From contig NZ_FONS01000001.1 of assembly GCF_900112985.1 (NCBI RefSeq), forward strand, positions 183,730-247,729: DNA of 64,000 nt, in the 5' to 3' direction. Positions within the stretch are counted from its first letter, which is position 1. Each line of letters starts with the position of its first letter. Origin of the DNA: Pedobacter antarcticus. GTDB taxonomy: Bacteria; Bacteroidota; Bacteroidia; Sphingobacteriales; Sphingobacteriaceae. Of the stretch, positions 1 to 7,992 are shown piece after piece. A program made the position numbers and the translations under genes. The notes under the pieces are model-generated. The model saw nothing but the letters and a program-made list of their open reading frames with translations, did no database searches and was not told where the DNA came from.

Positions 1-560
1 AGTGCCTGTGCACCGATTGGGATAATACGTTCTTTGTTACCTTTTCCGATTACATGAAGGTATTCTTCGGCGATATTAATATCAGAAACCTTAAGCGACA
101 CCAGTTCGGATACCCTCAAACCGCAACCATACAGCATCTCCAGAATTGCCTTGCTACGGACACCTTCTGGCTTGGAGAGGTCTATGCCGTCAAGCAGGCT
201 ATTAATCTCCATGATATTCAATACATCCGGGAGACTCCTGTGCTGGCGTGGAGTTTCCAGGTCTGAAGTAGGATCTGCATTGATTAGCTCCTCTAGTAAA
301 AGATAATTAAAATAGGATTTAATGCCTGATATAACCCTTGCCTGGCTACTGGCAAACATACCCATCTCACTGAGATACTGGATAAAGCTGTGCAGGTCTT
401 CATTTTTAATTGCTTTCACCTCAAATGCCTTTCCTTTGATCTCCAGGAATTCGGCTAGTTTTTGCACGTCATGAAGATATGCCTCTACAGAATGGGCTGA
501 TAGACGCTTTTCCAGCATTAAATAAGCTTTATACGAAGACCGGTTAGGATACTTAATCAC
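1..560 (-). CDS. xerD: Site-specific tyrosine recombinase XerD (3' end beyond window)
   Basis: Tyrosine recombinase of the XerC/XerD type, which resolves chromosome dimers at dif during cell division. The first 186 residues are present. Residues 8-95 form the N-terminal SAM-like core-binding domain, and the catalytic domain begins near 110. The first catalytic Arg is R149 in GLRVSEL and the beta-hairpin Lys is K173 in IGKGNKER, with the same 24-residue spacing as E. coli XerD R148/K172. The His-x-x-Arg and Tyr motifs lie past the window edge. I chose the GTG at 558-560 because an in-frame stop lies just upstream and the alignment to XerD begins there. It diverges from aroQ. XerC cannot be excluded from this half alone, but spacing and sequence favour XerD. 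Confidence 0.9.
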   Translation of the reverse strand, partial: MIKYPNRSSYKAYLMLEKRLSAHSVEAYLHDVQKLAEFLEIKGKAFEVKAIKNEDLHSFIQYLSEMGMFASSQARVISGIKSYFNYLLLEELINADPTSDLETPRQHRSLPDVLNIMEINSLLDGIDLSKPEGVRSKAILEMLYGCGLRVSELVSLKVSDINIAEEYLHVIGKGNKERIIPIGAQA

Positions 561-567
561 ACAAAAA

Positions 568-598
568 TTTTATTTTAATTATTTTAAGGCTAAGTTTG
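568..598 (+). promoter_or_regulatory. Putative aroQ promoter (-33/-7 type)
   Basis: TAAGTTTG at 591-598 is an exact match to the Bacteroidota -7 consensus TAnnTTTG. TTTT at 568-571 lies 19 bases upstream, one mismatch from the -33 TTTG. The -7 element ends only five bases before the aroQ ATG, so the transcript would have almost no leader. Confidence 0.55.
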
Positions 599-603
599 AA
601 GGG

Positions 604-1023
604 ATGAAGATACAAATTATTAACGGCCCTAACTTAAACCTGCTGGGGATACGCGAGCCAGGTGTTTATGGAAACAGAAGTTTTGAAGATTACTTTCAGG
701 AGCTTAAGGCAGCTTTTCCTGAAATTGAACTGACTTATTTTCAAAGTAATGTAGAGGGTGAACTGATCAATTGCCTGCATGAAGGTGGGTTCTCACTAGA
801 TGGTTTTATTTTGAATGCTGGTGGTTATACACATACCTCTGTAGCGCTGGCAGATGCTATTTCAGGAATAAATACACCTGTGGTAGAAGTCCATGTCTCC
901 AATATTTACGCCCGTGAAGAATACCGGCATACTTCGTTAACCGGTAAGAATTGCAAAGGTGTGCTGACGGGTTTCGGCCTCGATGGTTACCGGTTAGCTA
1001 TCGAAAGCTTTTTAAAGCCGTAA
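604..1023 (+). CDS. aroQ: 3-dehydroquinate dehydratase, type II
   Basis: Cytoplasmic type II dehydroquinase, third step of the shikimate pathway (3-dehydroquinate to 3-dehydroshikimate by anti elimination); usually a dodecamer. At 139 residues it has the normal size. Visible signatures are NGPNLNLLG (7-15), Arg17 and Tyr22 of the catalytic lid, the NAGGYTHTS segment starting at Asn71, and EVHVSN with catalytic His97. The start is fixed by the family alignment, which begins at MKIQIINGPN. It diverges from xerD with 43 bases between them, and its 3' end overlaps the convergent glycosyltransferase gene by 26 bases. Type I enzymes (AroD) are unrelated and are excluded by these motifs. Confidence 0.95.
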   Translation: MKIQIINGPNLNLLGIREPGVYGNRSFEDYFQELKAAFPEIELTYFQSNVEGELINCLHEGGFSLDGFILNAGGYTHTSVALADAISGINTPVVEVHVSNIYAREEYRHTSLTGKNCKGVLTGFGLDGYRLAIESFLKP

Positions 1024-2023
1024 ATTTCTTCAGTCCCTGAATAAAAAAGGCCCAGACAATACTTCCGGGATATACGCCTGTATGTCTGGAAAATGGCAAT
1101 TGCGTACCTGCTCTTTTGGATGCAGTTCTTCTGAGCTGTTTTAGAAATTCAAAATGTGCTTTGCTTACAGCTGCAGAAAATCGGAATTCACCTTTTGCAG
1201 CAAATTGCAGCCAAGCGATAAAATCAAGAGACATGCGAATGAAAAGAGCGAATGGCACCTCGGCAAGAGGGAGGTTCTTCTGCATAATCATCAGGTTGTT
1301 TCGAAAGTTTAAATAGGCTTTATAAGGATTTTTAGCATCCAGCGTCGCCCCGCCGACATGGTAAACTTCTGCCTGTGGGCAATAAATGACCTTCAAACCC
1401 ATATTCTTCAGTCTCCAGCAGAGATCAATCTCCTCCATATGTGCAAACAAGTCTGGATCAAGGCCTCCACTTAGCTTCCAATAATGGCTTTTGATAAAAA
1501 AGGCAGCGCCACTAGCCCAGAATATTTCTCTTTCTGCTTCATATTGCCCGAGATCAAATTCGATTTGGTCAAAGATTCGCCCCTGACAAAATGGAAAAAC
1601 ATTCCTATCAAGAAAACCGCCTGCTGCACCGGCATATTCAAACTGTGTTTTATCTTTCTGCCATTTAATCTTAGGCTGTGCTGCTGCAATAATTAAGTCA
1701 GACTCCATTGCTTTGATAACCGGTTCTATCCAATTCTCGGGTACTTCAACATCTGAATTGAGCAAAACCAGATAATCTGCAGTAACATGATTGAGAATCT
1801 GATTATAACCCTCGGCAAATCCATAATTCCGGTCATTTTCGATAATCCGAATTAAGGGGTAATTCTCGCGAACGTAAGTGACTGAATCATCTGTAGACGC
1901 ATTATCGCCGAGGACAATTTGTAAGTTCGGATATACAGACCTACAGACGCCGGGCAAAAACTTTTCCAGAAGAGATTTACCGTTCCAGTTCAGGATGACT
2001 ACAGCGACACTTGGTTCAGACAT
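998..2023 (-). CDS. Glycosyltransferase family 2 protein (rhamnosyltransferase-like)
   Basis: GT-A fold glycosyltransferase of family 2, 341 residues, cytoplasmic or membrane-peripheral, probably adding one sugar to a surface glycan. The domain opens with SVAVVILNWNG (5-15); the nucleotide-sugar/metal motif is the DVE at 91-93 in LLNSDVEVP. The acceptor-side block HMEEIDLCWR with a following YHVGGAT resembles rhamnosyltransferase-like GT2 proteins (cd04186 type). The C-terminal third has hydrophobic helices. I use the ATG at 2021-2023; the longer reading frame begins with TTG and adds 13 residues without homology. The sugar donor and acceptor cannot be told from sequence, and no glycan cluster surrounds it. 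Confidence 0.85.
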   Translation of the reverse strand: MSEPSVAVVILNWNGKSLLEKFLPGVCRSVYPNLQIVLGDNASTDDSVTYVRENYPLIRIIENDRNYGFAEGYNQILNHVTADYLVLLNSDVEVPENWIEPVIKAMESDLIIAAAQPKIKWQKDKTQFEYAGAAGGFLDRNVFPFCQGRIFDQIEFDLGQYEAEREIFWASGAAFFIKSHYWKLSGGLDPDLFAHMEEIDLCWRLKNMGLKVIYCPQAEVYHVGGATLDAKNPYKAYLNFRNNLMIMQKNLPLAEVPFALFIRMSLDFIAWLQFAAKGEFRFSAAVSKAHFEFLKQLRRTASKRAGTQLPFSRHTGVYPGSIVWAFFIQGLKKFTALKSFR

Positions 2024-2125
2024 GCGTATAATAGTGGTTTCGTTTATAAAAATAACAGGCAATGTCCAAAAAGCCTATTTTTATGATTATTTTGCCGGAT
2101 TAAAAATGCAAACATAGATTAACCA

Positions 2126-2740
2126 ATGCACAATTCAGCTATTTTTCCTCTTTTTTATCTTCCGCCAGTAAGTTATTTTTCGGCATTCAAGAAACACGAT
2201 TTCTCCGTATTACTGGAAAAGGAGGAACACTTTCCTAAACAGACTTTCAGAAACCGGACCAAAATCTACTCTCCGAATGGAGCACTGGATCTGTTCCTTC
2301 CGGTTATAAAAGGTTCGAAGTACCATACTAAAATGAAGGATGTTAAAATCAGTTATGATTTTAAATGGCAAAGGCTGCATTGGCTCAGTATGGAAAGCTG
2401 TTACCGTAATTCTCCTTATTTTGAATTTTATGAAGATGGTCTGGTGAAATTCTATGAGCAGAAATTTGAATTCTTGTTCGATTACAATCAGGAATTGCTT
2501 TCGTGGATCTTTAAACAACTTAAACAGAGCCCCAAATTCGGTTTTACAACAGAATATATTGCAGAAGCTCCGCAGGAGCTGGATTATAGAGTGAAAAATA
2601 AGTTCCGATTGTTGGATAATGAAGCCGGAGAGGTAAAACAATACCATCAGGTATTCGCTGAAAAGCACGGATTTATGTCAAACATGAGCATTGTTGATTT
2701 GTTATTCAATCAAGGGCCTCAGGCTAAAAATTACATTTAA
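2126..2740 (+). CDS. WbqC family protein
   Basis: WbqC-like protein (PF08889) of 204 residues. The family occurs in O-antigen clusters and as a lone conserved gene in Bacteroidota; its reaction is not firmly established. Diagnostic pieces are FYLPPVSYFSA near residue 10 and the HFPKQTFRNRTKI block near 37-49, followed by SPNGALDLFLPV. It has no signal peptide or membrane segment. Three bases separate its stop from corA, and mgtE follows, so the three genes are probably co-transcribed. Whether there is any functional link to Mg2+ transport is unknown. Confidence 0.85.
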   Translation: MHNSAIFPLFYLPPVSYFSAFKKHDFSVLLEKEEHFPKQTFRNRTKIYSPNGALDLFLPVIKGSKYHTKMKDVKISYDFKWQRLHWLSMESCYRNSPYFEFYEDGLVKFYEQKFEFLFDYNQELLSWIFKQLKQSPKFGFTTEYIAEAPQELDYRVKNKFRLLDNEAGEVKQYHQVFAEKHGFMSNMSIVDLLFNQGPQAKNYI

Positions 2741-2743
2741 AGA

Positions 2744-3862
2744 ATGGAAAAAAAGGTCAAGTCCAGAAAAAAGAGAGAAAAGTTTAAATTACCTAAAGCG
2801 GGCTCCAGTCCTGGACTTGTATATATAGATGAGAATGCATTACAGCCTAAAATTGTCCTGCACAAATTTAATCAGGCTGGCTTTGAGACTAAAAAATTAA
2901 ATGATCTGAACAATCTGTCTCAGCTCATCAGTGATAAAAGCTTTACATTCTGGATTGAAATTAAAGGTTTCAAGTCAGAAAAGATGTTTGAAACCATTAG
3001 TGATGACCTTCATATCAATAAACTCGTCATCGAAGATATTACCCGGACCTATCAGCGTCCTAAAATGGATGAATATGATAATTACATATTTGCCGTTAGC
3101 AGAATGTTGCTGCTCGATGATGAAAAGAACCTGGAAAATGAGCAATTATCATACATTCTGACCGATAACATGCTGATTACTTTGCAGGATAAATACGAAG
3201 ACTGCCTGGAGCCTGTGAGACAGAGACTCAGGGCAGGTAAGGGAAATATCAGGGCTGGGGGGAGCAGTTATGTATTCTATGCAATAAATGATACTATTAT
3301 TGACACTTATTTTGAAATCCTAGGTATTTGGGGCGATGATCTGGATACTATTGAAGACAGGCTTTTTGACAAACCTGATCGCACTATCATGTTTGATACG
3401 CAGATGATAAAAAGAAACCTAATTAGTATCAGAAGGGTCGCCTGGCCGGAGCGTGATAAGTTAAATGATATGCTCCGTACGGACAATCCACTTATAACGG
3501 AGGGAACCAAATTATATGTCCGTGATGCTTATGATCACTGTATACAAATCATTGATATTATTGAATCTCTCAAGGAGATTTCAGCAAGTAATATAGATAT
3601 GTATCTTTCTATAATCAGTAACCGGATGAACCAGATTATGAAAGTATTGACCGTTATTTCGTCTATTTTCATCCCGCTGACATTTATCGCCGGAATTTAT
3701 GGAATGAACTTTGCCAAAGAAGATCCGGTTACAGGGAAGTTAATGCCCTATAATATGCCGGAACTTTACCAGTCCAACGGTTATTTGGTTACGATACTTG
3801 TCATGTTGTTTATCGCAGTAGCGCAGGTACTCTATTTCTGGAGAAAAGGTTGGTTTAAATAA
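2744..3862 (+). CDS. corA: Magnesium/cobalt transporter CorA
   Basis: CorA-family divalent cation channel (pentamer in the inner membrane) that imports Mg2+ and can carry Co2+ or Ni2+. It has 372 residues: a basic N-terminal start, a large cytoplasmic alpha/beta funnel domain (about 30-260), a long stalk helix, TM1 at about 299-319, the signature YGMNF with Gly-Met-Asn at 320-322, a short acidic/proline loop, and TM2 at about 346-366 with a Lys/Arg-rich end. It sits three bases after the WbqC gene and five bases before mgtE. No M-box-like leader is seen ahead of the unit. Confidence 0.95.
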   Translation: MEKKVKSRKKREKFKLPKAGSSPGLVYIDENALQPKIVLHKFNQAGFETKKLNDLNNLSQLISDKSFTFWIEIKGFKSEKMFETISDDLHINKLVIEDITRTYQRPKMDEYDNYIFAVSRMLLLDDEKNLENEQLSYILTDNMLITLQDKYEDCLEPVRQRLRAGKGNIRAGGSSYVFYAINDTIIDTYFEILGIWGDDLDTIEDRLFDKPDRTIMFDTQMIKRNLISIRRVAWPERDKLNDMLRTDNPLITEGTKLYVRDAYDHCIQIIDIIESLKEISASNIDMYLSIISNRMNQIMKVLTVISSIFIPLTFIAGIYGMNFAKEDPVTGKLMPYNMPELYQSNGYLVTILVMLFIAVAQVLYFWRKGWFK

Positions 3863-3867
3863 AAACA

Positions 3868-5217
3868 ATGCAGTCTTACGAACTCAATAAAACTGACGTC
3901 TCTAATATCAAGAAAGCGCTCAAGGGCGATGACGCATACTTATCTGTATTGTTGAGTGAATACCATGCTTCAGAAATCGCCATCTTATTTGAGAGTTTAA
4001 AAATGGATGACAGGGAGAGAATACTCAACCTGCTGGACGTGAAAATCGCTTCCGATGTAATTTCTGAAATGCATGAAGAAACGCATCCGGAGGAATTATT
4101 ACTCCAGATGCATCCTGAAAAACGGACAGAGATTGTAGAAGAGCTCGATTACGATGATGCTACCGATATTATTTCGCAGCTCGAGGAGCATGAGCAGAAA
4201 GAAATCCTGGGTGATCTTAACGAAGATGATGCAACACATATCCGTAAGCTCCTTACTTACGATGAAGACACCGCCGGCGGCTTAATGAATACCGAATACA
4301 TTAGTATTCAGCTGCATTTATCTAAGAAAGAAGCGATCGAGGAAATTATTCGTCAGAGTGAGGCAATCGAGGAGTTCTATACGATTTTCGTAGTCAACAA
4401 AGATCATGTATTTAAAGGGATTGTCTCTTTAAAAGATATAATTAAATCAAGGGGTGACATTCAGATAACCGGCCTTTTGAAAACTGATGTAGCTTGGGTA
4501 AGACCAGAAACTGACAGGGAAGAGGTCGCCAGATTAATTTCACAGTATAATATTACCAGTATTCCAGTTCTTGATCACGAAAATAGGCTGCTTGGAAGAG
4601 TAACATTTGATGATGTTATTGACGTAATGGAGGAAGTTAACACCGAAGATATCCTGAAAATATCAGGGGTTTCTGAAGATGAGGAACTTAGTGGTAACTG
4701 GGTTGAGGCCGTTAAATCAAGGCTTCCCTGGTTAATTATTAACCTGGGTACAGCATTCTTAGCTTCTGCGGTGGTCCGCAGTTTTGAGCCTACTATAGCT
4801 AAGATCGCCGTGCTTTCGGCCTATATGACGATTATCGCTGGTATGGGTGGTAATGCCGCTACACAGGCTTTAGCTGTTACTGTCCGTAGGATCTCGCTTT
4901 ATGACCTTACGGATAAACAAGCCTACCGCACTGTGTTAAAGGAATTTACTGTCGGATTGATAAATGGCGCGGTTACCGGCCTGATTGTTTTTGTTTTCGC
5001 GATAATTTTCGATGCGAACGCTATGTTAGGTGTTATTATTTTCCTGGCTATGACGGGTAATCTTTTAATAGCTGGTGTCACAGGGGCTGGTATTCCATTG
5101 GTGCTCAAAAGGGTAGGGATAGACCCCGCAATCGCGTCCTCTATTATTATCACCACCTTTACCGACGTATTTGGGTTCATGCTACTGCTGGGATTAGCAA
5201 GCAAATTGTTGCTGTGA
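3868..5217 (+). CDS. mgtE: Magnesium transporter MgtE
   Basis: MgtE-type Mg2+ channel (dimer, inner membrane), 449 residues, full length. The order is the MgtE N superhelical domain (about 10-130, with repeated acidic DDATDIISQLEEHEQKEIL-type helices), a CBS-domain pair (about 135-255) that senses Mg2+, a connecting plug helix, and a five-helix pore domain (about 275-449) containing the conserved AYMTIIAGMGGNAATQ segment. It lies five bases downstream of corA, so two unrelated Mg2+ transporters would be made from one transcript. A strong bidirectional terminator follows the stop codon. Confidence 0.95.
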   Translation: MQSYELNKTDVSNIKKALKGDDAYLSVLLSEYHASEIAILFESLKMDDRERILNLLDVKIASDVISEMHEETHPEELLLQMHPEKRTEIVEELDYDDATDIISQLEEHEQKEILGDLNEDDATHIRKLLTYDEDTAGGLMNTEYISIQLHLSKKEAIEEIIRQSEAIEEFYTIFVVNKDHVFKGIVSLKDIIKSRGDIQITGLLKTDVAWVRPETDREEVARLISQYNITSIPVLDHENRLLGRVTFDDVIDVMEEVNTEDILKISGVSEDEELSGNWVEAVKSRLPWLIINLGTAFLASAVVRSFEPTIAKIAVLSAYMTIIAGMGGNAATQALAVTVRRISLYDLTDKQAYRTVLKEFTVGLINGAVTGLIVFVFAIIFDANAMLGVIIFLAMTGNLLIAGVTGAGIPLVLKRVGIDPAIASSIIITTFTDVFGFMLLLGLASKLLL

Positions 5218-5220
5218 AAA

Positions 5221-5275
5221 AAGTACTTAAAAAGAGGAAGTCGGGATATTTTCCCGACTCCCTCTTTTTAAGTAT
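5221..5275. terminator. Bidirectional intrinsic terminator between mgtE and ohr
   Basis: A nearly perfect stem of about 25 pairs (ACTTAAAAAGAGGAAGTCGGGA on the left, its complement on the right) with a five-base loop. Flanking A and T tracts fall inside the stem ends, so it can stop transcription from both convergent genes. Confidence 0.85.
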
Positions 5276-5290
5276 TGATAATTTCTACCG

Positions 5291-5701
5291 TTAAACAGCT
5301 GTAACTCTTGTCTCAATATTACCTCGGGTCGCTTTTGAATAAGGGCAGGCTTTATGGGCTTTGTCTGCCAGGCTCTGAGTTTCTTCATGACTAATTCCCG
5401 GAATATGTACATCTAGCTCTGCAGAGAGTACAAATGCATTACCATCCTGGTTAAAGGCTACCTGTACATTCACTGTCGCTTCAGACACGTCAACACCCTG
5501 ATTTTTTGCTACCGCTGCCAAAGCCCCAAGATAGCAAGGGCCCCATGCTGCTGCAAATAATTGTTCAGGATTAGTTGCACCTCCCTGACCACCCATTTCT
5601 TTAGGTGTCCTTACATCAAACTCTATTGTTCCGTCACTTGATTTAATATGGCCGTCACGGCCGCCGCTCGCAATTACGCTCGCTGTATATAACTTTTCCA
5701 T
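5291..5701 (-). CDS. ohr: Organic hydroperoxide resistance protein (Ohr/OsmC family)
   Basis: Thiol peroxidase of the Ohr subfamily that reduces organic and fatty-acid hydroperoxides using lipoylated partners; a cytoplasmic dimer. With the ATG at 5701 it has 136 residues. Peroxidatic Cys56 sits in AAWGPCYLGA and resolving Cys119 in HKACPYSKATRGN; Arg15 and Glu46 match the active-site Arg and Glu of Ohr. The PYSKATRG ending is typical of Ohr rather than OsmC proper. An upstream in-frame ATG at 5710 would add three residues. No OhrR-type MarR regulator gene is adjacent. Confidence 0.92.
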   Translation of the reverse strand: MEKLYTASVIASGGRDGHIKSSDGTIEFDVRTPKEMGGQGGATNPEQLFAAAWGPCYLGALAAVAKNQGVDVSEATVNVQVAFNQDGNAFVLSAELDVHIPGISHEETQSLADKAHKACPYSKATRGNIETRVTAV

Positions 5702-5746
5702 AAAATGCATTGTTTAGTATATTAACAATTCACGAACGCATTAGTT

Positions 5747-7909
5747 TCACAATTTGACTTTTTCGGAAAGTTTATAGATATCATATGCGACCTTCTGGAT
5801 TTGATCAAACTGGTCCACAATCATTTGTTCTTCGCTATTTAATTGTATCTCGTCGGTCTCATCTTTACTTTTTATTAGCGGTACATTATTAATTTCCCCT
5901 GTTTTATTGTCTAAAAATAAAGCGGTCTGATTAAGTAGATAAATAGTGTTATTAACTACCGGGCGAAGCTCCTCCGGTTTGGAGACAGAATACGCGTGTT
6001 CTTTAGTATAGAGTGACAAAGTAGCGATGTAAGAGGAGAGAAGGTGGTTTAACGCCGTAAATTGATGCATCTCCTTCATGAGTTTCTGCTTACTTTTAGG
6101 CTCTGAGAACATTCGCTGAAACAGCGAAGCCAGATTTGCAGAAGTTACATAGACTTCCTTTCTGGCTAGTTTATAGCTGGTCAGGTTATGTTCGGTATTG
6201 AAATACAGATAAGTTACCTGTTGATAATATTCCAGATTTGCGGCTAATGTTTTCAGCATGGCCTCTTTCAGGTTTTCATGTTCCCAATTCGGAAATAGCG
6301 TATAGCTTCCTAATACAGCGATTGCAGAGCCAATTAATGTATCAAATATTCTTTCTCTCGCCAATGATAAGCTTCCCAGCCCTAAAAAGTCGAACAATAC
6401 TAATATATACGGTGTCATAAATAGCACGCTGACAATATAATTCTTGCGCAAAAAGCTATACGCACCGATCATGCAGATGATAAGAATCACAAATAGCGTA
6501 TTCTTATCATGGATATAGACCAAGATCACCATACCGATTACTGCGCCGATCACAGTTCCGATCAATCTGTGATAATTTCGCTGTTTAGTAAGGCTGAATC
6601 CCGGTTTGGAGATCACCAGTACGGTTAGTAGGATCCAGTAACTATGTGAAGAATTTAAATACTGAGCCACAAGAAAGCCAATTAGCATCGCAATTGATAC
6701 GCGCATTGCATGTCGGAAAGTCGCGGAACTAAAGGTTAAGTTCTCGAAAAACAGCTTCTTATCCATTTGCTGCCTGTTGATAAACCGCTCAGTTTCAATT
6801 TCCTGGTTCTTAAGATTCTTTTTTTCCTTTTTATTGAAGTAACCATTAATCGTCTTAACCCTCGAAACTATATTCTCAATGTTTACCTCAATATTCTTTA
6901 AAGCAATTAGCCCCAGCGTGTTAAACCTTCCGTCAACATTATCTTTTTCCAGCTGCGTGATTTCCTCTTTTAACTGCCTTACTTCTTCGATTAAACGAGT
7001 TGGCGCGCGGGGAGTACCACCTGTTTTCAAGGCGAATGCCACTTCATCGAGTTCATAAGCTATCCGGTTAATCATTAGCTCATACTTAGAAAGAATCCCG
7101 ATAGAATCGAACTGGCTATGCAAACGATCGTAGTTATAGTATGTGCTCATAACTTGTTCGAACAGGTCGACCATATCAACAAATACCAATAATAAAAACC
7201 GGCCTTCCGGTGTCGAATCCCGGACTATTTCCCGTGTTTTAAAAAGCACTTCTCTGACTGCATCCTGCTTCTCATGAACCTGAACTTGTAATTGAAGTAA
7301 ATCTGCGTAATTATCTTCATAATCAACATTTTGATGATAGAATTTCGCCTTTGCTCTCAGGAATTCACTCACCTCATGTATCGAATCACTCAAGGTTTGC
7401 TGCACAACTCTATAAGGCCTTAGGCGGTAAAAAAAGTAACTCAGGAATGAATACCACACACTGCCTGTAAAGATGAGCAGAGAGTAGACGATGACTTCTT
7501 TCCAAGGACGTACATCATCAATACTTAATACCATGACCAATAATGCTGCAGTACCGACAGCGGCTGCTCTTGTACCATATAAAATAAACATGGAGAAGAT
7601 GAAACTACAGGCGACCAGTACAATGCCAACGAAAAGCGTGTTCACATTGGTAAGCCCGACAAGCAGAGAGCACACCGTGATTAGTGCCGTAGTGACCAGC
7701 ATCGCATTACGACGATGAATAATCGGGCCTGGCGTATCAACCATACTTACACAAAGTGCGCCCAAAGATAATGTCATGCCGTACTTAAGCATTCCGAATT
7801 GAGCCATAATCAGCGAGGGGAGAAGCACCCCAAAAGTAATCCTTAAGCCATCTGCAAAATAGGTACTCAGTAAAAAATCTTGTATGGTGCGAATTGGACG
7901 GTTTAACAT
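5747..7909 (-). CDS. FUSC family inner-membrane protein (YccS/YhfK-like)
   Basis: Large membrane protein of 720 residues with the duplicated layout of the FUSC (fusaric acid resistance) and YccS/YhfK families. A block of about six transmembrane helices (about 15-155) is followed by a long cytoplasmic helical region rich in charged residues (about 165-390), then a second membrane block (about 400-540) with LIGTVIGAVIGMVILVYI-type helices, and a C-terminal cytoplasmic helical tail. Members are thought to be efflux components or aromatic-acid exporters, but substrates of this branch are unknown. No membrane-fusion or outer-membrane partner gene is next to it. The start ATG at 7909 leads straight into the first helix. 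Confidence 0.85.
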   Translation of the reverse strand: MLNRPIRTIQDFLLSTYFADGLRITFGVLLPSLIMAQFGMLKYGMTLSLGALCVSMVDTPGPIIHRRNAMLVTTALITVCSLLVGLTNVNTLFVGIVLVACSFIFSMFILYGTRAAAVGTAALLVMVLSIDDVRPWKEVIVYSLLIFTGSVWYSFLSYFFYRLRPYRVVQQTLSDSIHEVSEFLRAKAKFYHQNVDYEDNYADLLQLQVQVHEKQDAVREVLFKTREIVRDSTPEGRFLLLVFVDMVDLFEQVMSTYYNYDRLHSQFDSIGILSKYELMINRIAYELDEVAFALKTGGTPRAPTRLIEEVRQLKEEITQLEKDNVDGRFNTLGLIALKNIEVNIENIVSRVKTINGYFNKKEKKNLKNQEIETERFINRQQMDKKLFFENLTFSSATFRHAMRVSIAMLIGFLVAQYLNSSHSYWILLTVLVISKPGFSLTKQRNYHRLIGTVIGAVIGMVILVYIHDKNTLFVILIICMIGAYSFLRKNYIVSVLFMTPYILVLFDFLGLGSLSLARERIFDTLIGSAIAVLGSYTLFPNWEHENLKEAMLKTLAANLEYYQQVTYLYFNTEHNLTSYKLARKEVYVTSANLASLFQRMFSEPKSKQKLMKEMHQFTALNHLLSSYIATLSLYTKEHAYSVSKPEELRPVVNNTIYLLNQTALFLDNKTGEINNVPLIKSKDETDEIQLNSEEQMIVDQFDQIQKVAYDIYKLSEKVKL

Positions 7910-7992
7910 TTTAGGATATACGGTCTAGAAAAACATCTAATATCTTAGTCAGAACAATAATCTGACCGGTTAAGAATATAAACAAAAAATAT

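Noticed and set aside
54..266. Plus-strand open frame opposite xerD
   Set aside because: It runs antisense to a clear XerD coding sequence and has no recognisable motif.
1..560. xerD as an integrase of a mobile element
   Set aside because: Sequence and spacing match chromosomal XerD, and aroQ next to it is a housekeeping neighbour; no repeats or cargo are visible.
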